Assembly: GCA_963712825.1 (NCBI GenBank)
Contig: CAVQJP010000013.1
Span: forward strand, 124,001 to 188,000
Length of the DNA: 64,000 nt
Origin: AP-15 sp963712825
Lineage (GTDB): Bacteria > Pseudomonadota > Alphaproteobacteria > ATCC43930 > CGMCC-115725
Direction: 5' to 3'
The notes beneath the pieces were generated by a model. The model was given only the letters and a program-made list of their open reading frames with translations. It was not told where the DNA came from and ran no database searches. Position 1 is the stretch's first letter. Each line of letters opens with the position of its first letter. This document shows, one piece after another, positions 17,045 to 25,470 of the stretch. A program made the position numbers and the translations under genes.

Positions 17045-17778
17045 GCGGCGAGCGCAAGGTCCTGCTGCTGACCGGCGCCAGCCGCGGCATCGGGCATGCG
17101 ACGGTTCAGCGCTTCAGCGACGCCGGCTGGCGGATCATCACCTGCTCGCGCGACACGGTGCCGGCCGAGTGCAAGCGCGACCCGAACTGGACCCACCACA
17201 TCACCGCCGATCTCGGCGACCCCGGCGACCTCGCGCATTTTGTCGCCGAGGCCAAGGATTTTCTCGACGGTCCGCTGCATGCGCTCGTCAACAATGCCGG
17301 GGTGTCGCCGAAATCGCCGACCCGCGAGCGGCTCGGCACGCTCAACGGCGACCTCGACGACTGGCACCGGGTGTTTCATCTGAATTTCTTTGTGCCGCTG
17401 ATGTTGTCGCGGGCTTTCGCTCCGGCGCTGGCGCGCGGCGCGGGCGCGATCGTCAACGTCACCTCGATCGCCGGCCACCAGGTTCACCCGTTCGCCGGCT
17501 CGGCCTATGCGACCTCGAAGGCGGCATTGTCGGCGCTGACCCGCGAGATGGCGGCCGACTTTGCCGGGCTCGGGGTGCGGGTCAACGCGGTGGCGCCGGG
17601 CGAGATCGAAACCGCAATGCTGTCGCCCGAAACCGCGGTGCTGCTGCCGCGCATCCCGCTCAACCGGCTCGGCATCCCGTCCGACGTCGCCGGCACGATC
17701 TTTTTTCTGTGCAGCGACGACGCCGCCTATGTCACCGGCACAGAGATCTCGGTCAACGGCGGCCAGCACATCTACTAA
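17041..17778 (+). CDS. SDR family oxidoreductase (FabG-like)
   Basis: A 245-residue classical short-chain dehydrogenase. The cofactor motif TGASRGIG is at residues 11-18, NNAG follows near residue 85, and the catalytic serine, YATSK (Tyr-x3-Lys) and the NAVAPGEIET segment are all present. It ends in VTGTEISVNGGQHIY, normal for the family. It overlaps the transporter gene by 4 bp. The substrate cannot be told from sequence. A bidirectional hairpin terminator lies 55 bp downstream. Confidence 0.92.
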   Translation: MSGERKVLLLTGASRGIGHATVQRFSDAGWRIITCSRDTVPAECKRDPNWTHHITADLGDPGDLAHFVAEAKDFLDGPLHALVNNAGVSPKSPTRERLGTLNGDLDDWHRVFHLNFFVPLMLSRAFAPALARGAGAIVNVTSIAGHQVHPFAGSAYATSKAALSALTREMAADFAGLGVRVNAVAPGEIETAMLSPETAVLLPRIPLNRLGIPSDVAGTIFFLCSDDAAYVTGTEISVNGGQHIY

Positions 17779-17832
17779 GCGGGCGCTTTGGTCCGGCCGG
17801 GAACGCCTTTGACGAGGGGAGGATCGAAATAA

Positions 17833-17860
17833 GAAGGGCCGCCCCGTGGGACGGCCCTTC
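17833..17860. terminator. Bidirectional hairpin terminator
   Basis: A perfect 9-bp inverted repeat, GAAGGGCCG and CGGCCCTTC, with a 10-base loop. On the minus strand it is followed by TTATTT, giving a Rho-independent terminator for a leftward transcript (the micro-ORF at 17913-17984). On the plus strand it lies 55 bp past the SDR stop codon and may end that operon too. Confidence 0.72.
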
Positions 17861-17912
17861 CCTACTTACCCAAACACCGGCGGCCGATCGCGGCCGCGAG
17901 CCGTGCCTTCAG

Positions 17913-17984
17913 TCAGGCGCCGATCTCCACCGAAGCGGGGATCCTGGTCACGGCAGCGGACGACCGCGGTTTATGGCTAGACAC
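17913..17984 (-). CDS. Candidate micro-ORF, 23 residues, unknown function
   Basis: Read leftward, a GTG start lies 6 nt behind a near-perfect Shine-Dalgarno sequence (AAAGGAGGT then GATCCT). It opens a frame of 23 codons, VSSHKPRSSAAVTRIPASVE followed by IGA, ending in TGA. A strong hairpin terminator follows 52 bp later, so the unit has the shape of a short independent gene. The peptide is basic, has no hydrophobic segment, and lacks the Glu and Tyr that define PqqA, although its size and the KP at positions 5-6 recall that peptide. No radical-SAM or other maturation gene is adjacent. I do not recognise the family. Confidence 0.5.
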   Translation of the reverse strand: MSSHKPRSSAAVTRIPASVEIGA

Positions 17985-17985
17985 A

Positions 17986-17999
17986 GGATCACCTCCTTT
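17986..17999 (-). promoter_or_regulatory. Exceptionally strong Shine-Dalgarno sequence
   Basis: On the minus strand this reads AAAGGAGGTGATCC, complementary over its whole length to the 3' end of 16S rRNA. It sits just before the GTG of the micro-ORF. Full-length complementarity like this is rare and usually marks highly translated small genes. Confidence 0.6.
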
Positions 18000-18138
18000 C
18001 AGTTGTTGAGACAATGGCGAGAACCTAAGAGGTTTGCGGGCCTCGGGCAAGCAGGTTGTTCGCGGTCGCGCAGGGTGTCGCGCCGGCGGTTTCGCGCTAG
18101 AGTGGGCAAACACCTGGATTTCCACGGGAGGAGCGACC

Positions 18139-19308
18139 ATGCGCCGCAGCGAAGAGCGGATTCTGACGACCCACACCGGCAGCCTGCCGCGCCCCCCGGA
18201 GCTGACCCGTCTGCACATCCGTCGCGCCCGCGGCGAATCGGTCGACCCGGCCGAACTCGACAAGCTCGGGAAAGAGGCGTTGCGCTGGGTGGTGGCCAAG
18301 CAAGCCCAGTCCGGGGTCGACATCGGCAACAACGGCGAGCAGCAGCGTGAGGGGTTTTTCCTGCACATCCGCCACCGCATGAGCGGCTTTGGCGGGTCGT
18401 GGCAGCGCCGCACCCGCGCCGACGCGCTGCGCTACCCCGTGTTCCGCCGGATCATGGAGGAGCAGCTCGCCAGCCGCGAGGCGGTCAGCAACATGGGGCC
18501 GCCCAAGGCGATCGGTGCCGTGCGCTATCTCGGGCGCGAAGCGGTCGAGGCCGAATGCGCCGATTTCCGCGCAGCGCTCGCCGAAACCGGCACGCATTTT
18601 GTCGAGCCGTTTCTGACCGCACCCTCGCCCGGGATCATCGCCGGGGCGATGAAGAACGAGCATTATCCGACCGAACAGGCCTATCTCGACGATCTCGGCG
18701 CCGCCCTGCGCGAGGAATATGAGGCGATCGTCGAGGCGGGGTTTCTGCTGCAGCTCGACTGCCCCGATCTGGCGCTCGAACGGCATTTGTCGTACCAGGA
18801 CCGGCCGCTCGGCGATTTTCTCGGTTTTGTCGAGCGCGTCGTCGCGACGATCAACGCGACCCTGGCGAACATACCGCGCGAAAAAGTGCGGCTCCACGTC
18901 TGCTGGGGCAATTACGAGGGTCCGCATGATTCCGACGTGCCGCTCGCCGACATCCTGCCGATCCTGCGGCAAGCCCATGTGGGCGCGTTGTTCCTGCCCT
19001 TTGCCAATCCCCGCCACGCGCATGAGTACAAGGTGTTCGAAAAGCAACCGCTCGCCGACGATCAGATCCTGGTCGCCGGGGTGATCGACAGCCTGACCAA
19101 TTTTGTCGAGCATCCCGAAGCCGTTGCCGACCGTATCGAGCGGGTGGCGCAAGCCGTCGGCGACCCGCACCGGGTGATCGCCGGCACCGATTGCGGCTTT
19201 GACACCTCGGCCGGGATGGGCCGCGTCGCCGAGGACGTGGTCTGGGCCAAATTCAAGTCGCTCGCCGAAGGCGCCCGCCTCGCCTCCGCCCGCTTGGGAA
19301 TGGCGTAA
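18139..19308 (+). CDS. Cobalamin-independent methionine synthase (MetE C-terminal-like) protein
   Basis: A 389-residue protein corresponding to the catalytic zinc domain of MetE. It begins with ILTTHTGSLPRP, contains RLHVCWGNYEGPH (His and Cys zinc ligands) and ends with GTDCGFDTSAG (third ligand Cys). Stand-alone proteins of this size are common in soil bacteria and often act on methylated small molecules rather than homocysteine plus methyltetrahydrofolate; the substrate here is not known. The start is set by GGGAGGAGCGACC before the ATG at 18139. It is divergent from the micro-ORF. Confidence 0.88.
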   Translation: MRRSEERILTTHTGSLPRPPELTRLHIRRARGESVDPAELDKLGKEALRWVVAKQAQSGVDIGNNGEQQREGFFLHIRHRMSGFGGSWQRRTRADALRYPVFRRIMEEQLASREAVSNMGPPKAIGAVRYLGREAVEAECADFRAALAETGTHFVEPFLTAPSPGIIAGAMKNEHYPTEQAYLDDLGAALREEYEAIVEAGFLLQLDCPDLALERHLSYQDRPLGDFLGFVERVVATINATLANIPREKVRLHVCWGNYEGPHDSDVPLADILPILRQAHVGALFLPFANPRHAHEYKVFEKQPLADDQILVAGVIDSLTNFVEHPEAVADRIERVAQAVGDPHRVIAGTDCGFDTSAGMGRVAEDVVWAKFKSLAEGARLASARLGMA

Positions 19309-19471
19309 AAACCGCGACTCGGACCGCCCCTTGCGCGGAGGCCACGACCAATTACCGGGATCGTCTGTTTCATTTCGGTCGGACGCGGGACCGGGACCTG
19401 GACGAGCGGCTCTGAACGGAACAGCTGCTCTCATGGCCTATACACAGCATAATAAGGTTCAATAAGCCATA

Positions 19472-19498
19472 TTGACAGTCCCTATAGCGCAATATTAC
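19472..19498 (+). promoter_or_regulatory. Possible promoter of the sulfite/nitrite reductase operon
   Basis: An AT-rich island (about 19430-19510) in GC-rich surroundings holds TTGACA at 19472-19477 and TATTAC at about 19493, 50-75 bp before the reductase ATG. The spacing is a little short, so this is a candidate only. Confidence 0.35.
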
Positions 19499-19548
19499 CT
19501 GAGGCACATGTTCGGGCGGTATTTTGCCGCCGGTCAGCCGAGGGCGAC

Positions 19549-21273
19549 ATGGCGCAGGTCGACACGATTTCCAAAGCCGAGGCGGTCAAGCAGCAAAGCC
19601 GCCGGTTGCGCGGCCACATCGCGCGCGACCTGCCGGACACTGGGACCCCGTTCGACAAGGAGGGGTATTCGCTGCTCAAATTTCACGGGATCTACCAGGG
19701 CTATGACCGCGACAGCGCGACCGAGCTGAAGCAGCGCGGCGCAAGCAAGCTGTGGCAGTTCATGGTCCGGGTGCGCATCCCCGGCGGGCGTTTGACGGCA
19801 GAGCAGTATCTCGGGCTCGACGCAATCGCCGACAACTGGGCGGACGGCACGCTGCGGGTCACGACGCGGCAGAGCATCCAGTTTCACGGCGTCGTCAAAT
19901 CGGGCCTGAAGGCGGCGATGGCCGAAATCAACCGCTCGCTGCTGACGACGTTAGCCGCCTGCGGCGATGTCGTGCGCACGGTGACGACGGTGCCGGCGCC
20001 GATCCGCGACCGGGTGCACGACCGGCTCGAAGCCGATGCGAGGAGGCTCTCGACCCACCTGTTGCCGCAGACCGGCGCGTATCACGAGATCTGGGTCGAC
20101 GGCGAAAAATGGCAGGACGAAGCTGCTTCGGCGGCCGATCCGGCCGATCCGCTCTATGGCGAGCGCTATCTGCCGCGCAAGTTCAAGGTCGGGCTCGCGG
20201 TCCCCGCGGACAACACGATCGACGTGCTGACCAACGACCTCGCGATCGTGGCGTTGTGGGAGGATGGCCGCCTCTCCGGCTATGACTTCCTGCTCGGCGG
20301 CGGGCACGGCATGACCCACAACATGCCCAAGACGTATCCGCGGCTTGCCACTCCGGTGGCGTTTGTCATGCCCGACGACCTGCTCGACGCGGCGGCGGCG
20401 GTCGTCAAATTGCACCGCGACCATGGCGACCGCGGCAACCGCCGCCATGCCCGGCTCAAATACGTGATCGCCGAGCACGGCGAGGAATGGGCGCGCGAGC
20501 GGCTGTCCGAATATCTTGGCAAAGGGCTAGAACCCTGCCGCCCATTGCCGCCCTTGTCGGTCCCCGACCACCTCGGCTGGCACGAGCAGGGCGACGGCAA
20601 GCTCTTTATCGGCGTTCCGGTAGCGAACGGGCGCATCGCCGATACGGCCGCGGCACGCCTTCGCACCGCGTTGCGCGAGATCGTTGGGCGCTTCAGCGCC
20701 GACCCGATCCTGATGCCGAGCCAGGACGTCATCCTTTCCGAGATCCGTCCCGAGGACCGCGACGCCATAACCCGGATCCTGCGCGCGCACGATTTGCGGC
20801 TTGCCGAGGACATCCTGCCCGCCGAGCGCTGGGCGCTCGCCTGCCCGGCCTTGCCGACTTGCGGCTTGGCATTGACCGAGGCCGAGCGGGTGCAGGGCGA
20901 CATCGTCGCCGACATCCAGCGGCACCTCGCCCTTCACGGGCTCGAGCGCGAGCGGCTCAGCATCCGGATCACCGGATGCCCTAATGGCTGCGCCCGGCCC
21001 TATACCGGCGACATCGGCATCGTCGGACGCATGCCCGGCTATTACGCGCTGTTTGTCGGCGGCGATTTCGAAGGGACGCGGCTCAACACGGCGCTGGTCG
21101 ACAAAGTGGCGTTGGACGGCATCGGCGAGACGCTCGACCCGCTATTCGGGCTCTTTGCCGCGGACCGCGCCACCGGCGAGGGTTTTGGCGATTTCTGCGA
21201 CCGCGTCGGATTATCCGCATTGCAGCAGGCGCTGGCGCGTCGCGACGGGGTTCGCCGCCATGCTGCCGATTAG
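19549..21273 (+). CDS. Siroheme- and [4Fe-4S]-dependent nitrite/sulfite reductase
   Basis: A 574-residue hemoprotein reductase for six-electron reduction of sulfite to sulfide or nitrite to ammonia. The four cluster/siroheme cysteines are seen at C432 and C438 (CPALPTC) and at C477 and C481 (CPNGC). The siroheme-contact arginine segments (TLRVTTRQSIQFHG, GNRRHARLKY) are also present. Length fits single-subunit CysI/NirA-type enzymes. The next gene makes siroheme and overlaps this one by 14 bp, which supports assimilatory use. No flavoprotein partner (CysJ) lies next to it, so ferredoxin is a plausible donor. Sulfite is the more likely substrate, by inference. Confidence 0.92.
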   Translation: MAQVDTISKAEAVKQQSRRLRGHIARDLPDTGTPFDKEGYSLLKFHGIYQGYDRDSATELKQRGASKLWQFMVRVRIPGGRLTAEQYLGLDAIADNWADGTLRVTTRQSIQFHGVVKSGLKAAMAEINRSLLTTLAACGDVVRTVTTVPAPIRDRVHDRLEADARRLSTHLLPQTGAYHEIWVDGEKWQDEAASAADPADPLYGERYLPRKFKVGLAVPADNTIDVLTNDLAIVALWEDGRLSGYDFLLGGGHGMTHNMPKTYPRLATPVAFVMPDDLLDAAAAVVKLHRDHGDRGNRRHARLKYVIAEHGEEWARERLSEYLGKGLEPCRPLPPLSVPDHLGWHEQGDGKLFIGVPVANGRIADTAAARLRTALREIVGRFSADPILMPSQDVILSEIRPEDRDAITRILRAHDLRLAEDILPAERWALACPALPTCGLALTEAERVQGDIVADIQRHLALHGLERERLSIRITGCPNGCARPYTGDIGIVGRMPGYYALFVGGDFEGTRLNTALVDKVALDGIGETLDPLFGLFAADRATGEGFGDFCDRVGLSALQQALARRDGVRRHAAD

Positions 21274-21865
21274 CCTTGATCTCGGGCAAGTCCGGGTTCT
21301 GCTCGTCGGCAACGGGGCGATGGCGGGCCGCCGCCTCGCCTTGCTCGACGAGGCCGGCGCCGCGATGCTCGAAATCTTCGCGCCTGATCCGGAACCCGTC
21401 CTGGCTGCTAGGGCGGGCGCGCGGCTGCGCCGCCGTCTGCCGTCGCCGACCGAAATCGCGCGAGCGCAACTGGTCTTTGTCGCCGGCGTTCCCGAACCCA
21501 TCGCAAGTGACATCGGCCGGGTCGCGAAGGCGGCCGGGGTGCTGGTCAATGTCGAGGACGATCGGCGGCACAGCGACTTCCACTCGGCCGCGGTCATCCG
21601 CCGCGGCGACCTGACGGTGGCGATCTCGACCAACGGCAAGAGCCCCGGCCTCGCCTCGTTGATGCGGCGGGTATTGGAGCATCGGGTCGGCCCGGAATGG
21701 GAATTGCGGCTCGACGAAATCGCGGCATTGCGCCAAGCCTGGCGCGCCACCGGGGCCGATCCAGCAGCAATCGGCCGCCGCACCGAGGAATGGGTCGCCC
21801 GCCAAGGCTGGCTCGACGGCGCCCAGCCCGCCCCTTCACAGGAGCAGCCCCGCCCGATACCTTGA
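21260..21865 (+). CDS. Precorrin-2 dehydrogenase / sirohydrochlorin ferrochelatase (siroheme synthase N-terminal part)
   Basis: A 201-residue, NAD-dependent protein matching the CysG-B/Met8 part of siroheme synthase. It starts MLPISLDLGQVRVLLVGNGAMA with the Rossmann glycines. It also has VFVAGVPEP, VNVEDDRRHSDFHSAAVIRR and AISTNGKSPGLASLMRR, all typical. The uroporphyrinogen methyltransferase (CysG-A) half is absent, so that step must be encoded elsewhere. Its ATG overlaps the reductase stop by 14 bp, implying coupled production of enzyme and cofactor. Confidence 0.92.
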   Translation: MLPISLDLGQVRVLLVGNGAMAGRRLALLDEAGAAMLEIFAPDPEPVLAARAGARLRRRLPSPTEIARAQLVFVAGVPEPIASDIGRVAKAAGVLVNVEDDRRHSDFHSAAVIRRGDLTVAISTNGKSPGLASLMRRVLEHRVGPEWELRLDEIAALRQAWRATGADPAAIGRRTEEWVARQGWLDGAQPAPSQEQPRPIP

Positions 21866-21896
21866 GCCCCAGCGAATCCTTGTTGGAGGCAATGGA

Positions 21897-22757
21897 ATGA
21901 CGGTCATCGCGATCATCGCTCAGGGCATGATGGGGGCCGGCGTCGGACGCCGATTGCACGAAAGCGGAGCCACGATCCGCACTCTGTTGTCGGGCCGCAG
22001 CGCCAAGAGCGCCGAACGCGCGCGCAACGCGGGCATGGAGCCGGTCGCCGACGAGCACGCGCTGCTGTCGGGCGCCGATTTCTTTTTGTCGATCCTGCCG
22101 CCGGGCGAGGCCGAGCCATTGGCGCGGCGTCTGGCTCCGGCATTGACCGCGCTCGACAAAAAGCCGGTCTATGTCGACTGCAACGCGGTCAGCCCGCAGA
22201 CCGCACTCCGCATCGCCGAGACCGTGGCTCCGACCGGCGCCGATTTTGTCGATGGCGGGATCATCGGCGGGCCGCCGCGGCCGGGCTACAGCCCGACGAT
22301 CTACGCCTCGGGCCCAACGGCGGGGCAGACCGCGGTGTTGCGCGACTGGGGGATCGACTGGCGGGTCATCGACGGCCCGGTCGGCGCCGCCTCGGCGCTA
22401 AAGATGTCCTATGCCGGGATCACCAAAGGGACGACCGCAATCGCGTCGGCGATGCTGCTGGGGGCCGCGCGCTTTGGCTGCGGCCCGGCGCTGATCGCCG
22501 AATTGACCGAGAGCCAGCCGGAAATGCTGGCGCGCTTTCGCGAGGGCATCCCGCGCATGTATGAGAAGGCTTATCGCTGGGTCGCCGAGATGGAGGAAAT
22601 CTCCGATTTTCTCGAACAGAACCCGCCGTCGCGCGACATCTACGCCGCGGTCGCCCGCCTTTACGACTATCTCGCGACCGCCTACGACGACAAACAACCC
22701 GGCCCCGGCAACGCCGTAAAGGCGCTCGACCGCGTATTAGGCCGCGCACAGGACTGA
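21897..22757 (+). CDS. NAD(P)-dependent oxidoreductase, 6-phosphogluconate/3-hydroxyisobutyrate dehydrogenase-like (DUF1932 type)
   Basis: A 286-residue protein with an N-terminal Rossmann domain (IAIIAQGMMGAGVGRRLHESG) and a helical C-terminal domain beginning near KMSYAGITKGTTAIASAML. The middle glycine-rich segment DGGIIGGPPRPG replaces the usual DAPVSGG. The substrate is unknown. It starts 31 bp after the siroheme gene, so it may be cotranscribed. Confidence 0.85.
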   Translation: MTVIAIIAQGMMGAGVGRRLHESGATIRTLLSGRSAKSAERARNAGMEPVADEHALLSGADFFLSILPPGEAEPLARRLAPALTALDKKPVYVDCNAVSPQTALRIAETVAPTGADFVDGGIIGGPPRPGYSPTIYASGPTAGQTAVLRDWGIDWRVIDGPVGAASALKMSYAGITKGTTAIASAMLLGAARFGCGPALIAELTESQPEMLARFREGIPRMYEKAYRWVAEMEEISDFLEQNPPSRDIYAAVARLYDYLATAYDDKQPGPGNAVKALDRVLGRAQD

Positions 22758-22764
22758 TCGTGTT

Positions 22765-22895
22765 CGCGTCTTCCCCTCGCCCCGCAGACGGAGCGAGGGA
22801 GGAAATAAACCGAGGCGAGTGGTGCCAGAAATCTCTCACGCCCCGCAATGCGGGGAGAGCGCCGGGGTGAGGGGCAAACCGCGGGCAACACGATC
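22765..22895. repeat. Palindromic intergenic repeat
   Basis: A palindrome-rich spacer between convergent genes, with CCCCGCAATGCGGGG near 22842 and CGCCGGGGTGAGGGG next to it. The same CTCACCCCGGCGCTCTCCCCGC type of sequence is seen at 43797-43853. It may end transcription of both flanking genes. Confidence 0.5.
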
Positions 22896-22901
22896 AGTCG
22901 G

Positions 22902-23786
22902 CTAACCCTTCGCGACCTGGTGATGGGCGAGGTGCTCGAGGACGCGGACGAGACCCGAATGGTCCCAGCCTTTGCCGCCGAGCGCCGCGGCGGCATTAAA
23001 CAATTCCTGGGTCGTCGCGGTGTTCGGCAAAGACAAGCTCAACGCCCGCGCGCCCTGCAATGCCAGGTTCAAGTCCTTCTGGTGCAATTCGATGCGGAAG
23101 CCCGGGTCAAAGGTGCGCTTGATCATGCGCTCGCCATGGAGCTCGAGAATCCGCGACGAGGCGAACCCGCCCATCAGCGCCTGGCGCACCTTGGCCGGGT
23201 CGGCGCCGGCTTTCGACGCGAACAGCAATGCTTCGCCGACCGCCTCGATCGTCAGCGCCACGATGATCTGGTTGGCGACTTTAGTCGTCTGACCGTCGCC
23301 ATTGCCGCCGACGAGCGTGATGTTCTGGCCCATCAGATCGAACAGCGGCTTCATGCGGGCGAAGGCGCGTTCGGGTCCGCCAACCATGATCGTCAGACTG
23401 GCGGCCTGGGCGCCGACTTCGCCGCCCGACACCGGCGCATCGAGATAATCGCAGCCGAGCTTGTTGATTTCGGCGGCAAAGAGCTTGGTCTCAATCGGCG
23501 AAATCGAGCTCATATCGACGACGAGCTTACCCGCCGTCAGGCCCGCCGCGACCCCATCGGAATCGAACAGCGCAGCCTTCACGTCGGGAGTATCAGGCAC
23601 CATCACGATCGTGATCTCGGAGCGCTCGGTAACCGCCTTTGAGCTGTCGCAGACGGCGGCGCCGGCAGCCGGCACATCCTGCGGCATTGTGTACTTGTCA
23701 TAAACGAACAGCTCATGCCCACCCTTGATGAGATTGAGCGCCATCGGCCGTCCCATGATGCCGAGCCCGACGAAACCGATTTTCAT
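22902..23786 (-). CDS. 2-hydroxy-3-oxopropionate reductase / 3-hydroxyisobutyrate dehydrogenase family
   Basis: A 294-residue beta-hydroxyacid dehydrogenase. The cofactor motif KIGFVGLGIMGRPMALNL opens the protein, followed by the substrate-binding DAPVSGGEVGAQAASL segment. The catalytic lysine is in GQTTKVANQIIVAL. The close match of these blocks to GarR/GlxR points to tartronate semialdehyde reduction in glyoxylate use, though 3-hydroxyisobutyrate cannot be excluded. The start at 23786 is fixed by AGGAGGAGTC just before the ATG. Confidence 0.92.
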   Translation of the reverse strand: MKIGFVGLGIMGRPMALNLIKGGHELFVYDKYTMPQDVPAAGAAVCDSSKAVTERSEITIVMVPDTPDVKAALFDSDGVAAGLTAGKLVVDMSSISPIETKLFAAEINKLGCDYLDAPVSGGEVGAQAASLTIMVGGPERAFARMKPLFDLMGQNITLVGGNGDGQTTKVANQIIVALTIEAVGEALLFASKAGADPAKVRQALMGGFASSRILELHGERMIKRTFDPGFRIELHQKDLNLALQGARALSLSLPNTATTQELFNAAAALGGKGWDHSGLVRVLEHLAHHQVAKG

Positions 23787-23911
23787 GACTCCTCCTGGCC
23801 TGCGCTGGTAAACCACGTCAGCCGCACATTGCCCAGGTTTGGCCGGCCTCTCAAGCGCCGAGCATGCGCCTCGCGGCCTGGCGGATGTGCTAAGATGAAC
23901 CCCTAAGGGGT

Positions 23912-23992
23912 CGGGCCGACGACACGTTTCCGCCGAGCCGTCCTTTTACGCTCGACGAAGTGCTCTCGCTTACATATCTGCCGGAACTGTGA
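23912..23992 (+). pseudogene. Remnant of a second DUF29 gene (C-terminal end only)
   Basis: Translation in this frame gives DTFPPSRPFTLDEVLSLTYL, then PEL and a stop. This aligns with the last 23 residues of the intact DUF29 protein just downstream (TEFPAECPFTLDEVLSRAFL, then PEP and a stop). No start codon or N-terminal part precedes it. It is the 3' end of a tandem DUF29 paralogue whose body has been deleted. Confidence 0.75.
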
Positions 23993-24013
23993 GCGGACAT
24001 TTGGAGCTCGCCA

Positions 24014-24457
24014 ATGACCCGGAACACCGTGGACTACGAAGAAGATTTCTACGCCTGGACCGTCGAGCAGGCGCGGCTGCTGCGTGGAGGCGCACTGTTG
24101 GCGATCGACGCCGGCAACATCGCCGAGGAGATCGAAAGCATGGGGCGCAGCGATCGGCGCGAACTCAGGAGCCGGCTCACTGTGTTGCTGATGCATCTCT
24201 TAAAGTGGCGCCATCAGGCCGAGGCTCGGTCGACGAGCTGGAGCGGAACGATCCGCGAGCAGCGATACCAGATCGAGCTGCTTATAGACGATTCCCCAAG
24301 TCTCCGCCCGGTGCTCGCCGCGGCTCTTCCGCAGGCGTACAGCCAGGCCCGGGAAAACGCCGCAGAAGAAACCGGCTTTGCCGCGACCGAGTTTCCTGCC
24401 GAATGCCCGTTTACCCTCGATGAAGTCCTGTCGCGCGCGTTTCTGCCGGAACCCTAA
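24014..24457 (+). CDS. DUF29 domain protein
   Basis: A 147-residue protein with the family pattern YEEDFYAWTVEQARLLR, DAGNIAEEIESMGRSDRREL and the LLMHLLKWRHQ helix, ending PFTLDEVLSRAFLPEP. DUF29 proteins are common in cyanobacteria and proteobacteria, often in tandem copies. Their function is not established. A truncated second copy lies directly upstream (23912-23992), showing local duplication followed by loss. Confidence 0.88.
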   Translation: MTRNTVDYEEDFYAWTVEQARLLRGGALLAIDAGNIAEEIESMGRSDRRELRSRLTVLLMHLLKWRHQAEARSTSWSGTIREQRYQIELLIDDSPSLRPVLAAALPQAYSQARENAAEETGFAATEFPAECPFTLDEVLSRAFLPEP

Positions 24458-24482
24458 ACCGCGGTACGTCTGCTCCCCTCGC

Positions 24483-25388
24483 TCAGCCGGCGAAATGCCG
24501 CAGCAGCCAGCTCAAGGTCTCCTCGGGCGCTTCCTCGGGCACGTAATGGCCGCAGGGCAGCGCGCCGCCAACGGCCTCGGTCGCGTAACCGCGCTGCCAG
24601 ACCGAAAGCACGTCGCCGTGGACGCCCTCGGTATGGCTGCGCGCGCCCCAGATCACCAACAGCGGGACGGTGATCTTGTGCCCGGCCTCGAAATCGGCCT
24701 TGTCCATCTCGAAGTCGCAGGTGGCGCAGGCGCGATAATCGGCGCATGACCCCTTGATCGTCTTCCAGTTGAAGCAGCGGACATATTCCGCAAACGCTTC
24801 GGGATCGAAACAGCCAAGGCCGATCCCCGGCTTCGACAATTTCTTTTCCATGAAATACTGCGCCGGAATGCCGGCCAGCATGCGCTCGGGGAAATCGTAG
24901 GGCTGGGCCATCAACGCCCAGTGCCACGAGCGCAATGCCCATTCCCTGGAAGTGTGGGTCCAGATGTGGTGGTTGGGGAGGATGTCGATCAATGCCGCGC
25001 GCTTGACGCGGTCGGGATGGTCGAGGCACATGCGCGCGGTTGTGCGGGCGCCACGGTCGTGCCCGGCCACAAAAAATTCGCGATAGCCGAGCTTCTCCAT
25101 GACCTCGACCTGGTCCTGCGCCATCGCCCGGAACGAATAGTTGATGCTGTTCTCGCCGGGGTCGTCCGGGCCGACACTGTCGCCGTAGCCGCGCAGATCG
25201 GCCGCAACGACATGAAAGCGCTTGACCAGATCAGGTGCGATTTTGCCCCAGGAAGCATGGGTCAGCGGGTTGCCGTGCAGCAGCAGCAAGGGCGGGCCGT
25301 CACCGCCATGGTGCAAATTGATGCGTGCGCCCGTTGTTTCGATTTCGATGTGCGTAAACCCCTCGAACATCTTCTCTGTTCCCTTCAA
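24483..25388 (-). CDS. Haloacetate (fluoroacetate-type) dehalogenase, alpha/beta hydrolase
   Basis: A 301-residue hydrolase that should split carbon-halogen bonds of haloacetates to glycolate and halide. It matches the fluoroacetate dehalogenase plan residue for residue: nucleophile D111 in GHDRGAR, the carboxylate-binding pair R112 and R115, catalytic acid D135 (LIDILP), the halide pocket H156-W157 (SWHWALMAQP) and Y218, and base H281 (PCGHYVPEEAP). An ATG at 25370 (MFEGFTHIEIE) is an alternative start. It is the last gene of a leftward block with an aminotransferase, GGT and gentisate genes. Specificity for fluoro- over chloroacetate is inferred from the pocket residues. Confidence 0.86.
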   Translation of the reverse strand: MKGTEKMFEGFTHIEIETTGARINLHHGGDGPPLLLLHGNPLTHASWGKIAPDLVKRFHVVAADLRGYGDSVGPDDPGENSINYSFRAMAQDQVEVMEKLGYREFFVAGHDRGARTTARMCLDHPDRVKRAALIDILPNHHIWTHTSREWALRSWHWALMAQPYDFPERMLAGIPAQYFMEKKLSKPGIGLGCFDPEAFAEYVRCFNWKTIKGSCADYRACATCDFEMDKADFEAGHKITVPLLVIWGARSHTEGVHGDVLSVWQRGYATEAVGGALPCGHYVPEEAPEETLSWLLRHFAG

Positions 25389-25470
25389 CTCTCTGCAAGT
25401 TTACATCTGACTTCATCCGCCGCTTTGCCCGGCCAGAAACCGCAGCACCCGAACGCCAGGAATTCGGTCG

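Noticed and set aside
17986..18000. GGATCACCTCCTTTC on the plus strand looks like the 3' end of 16S rRNA
   Set aside because: The bases before it bear no resemblance to 16S rRNA helix 45. The string is better explained as a leftward Shine-Dalgarno sequence before a short open frame.
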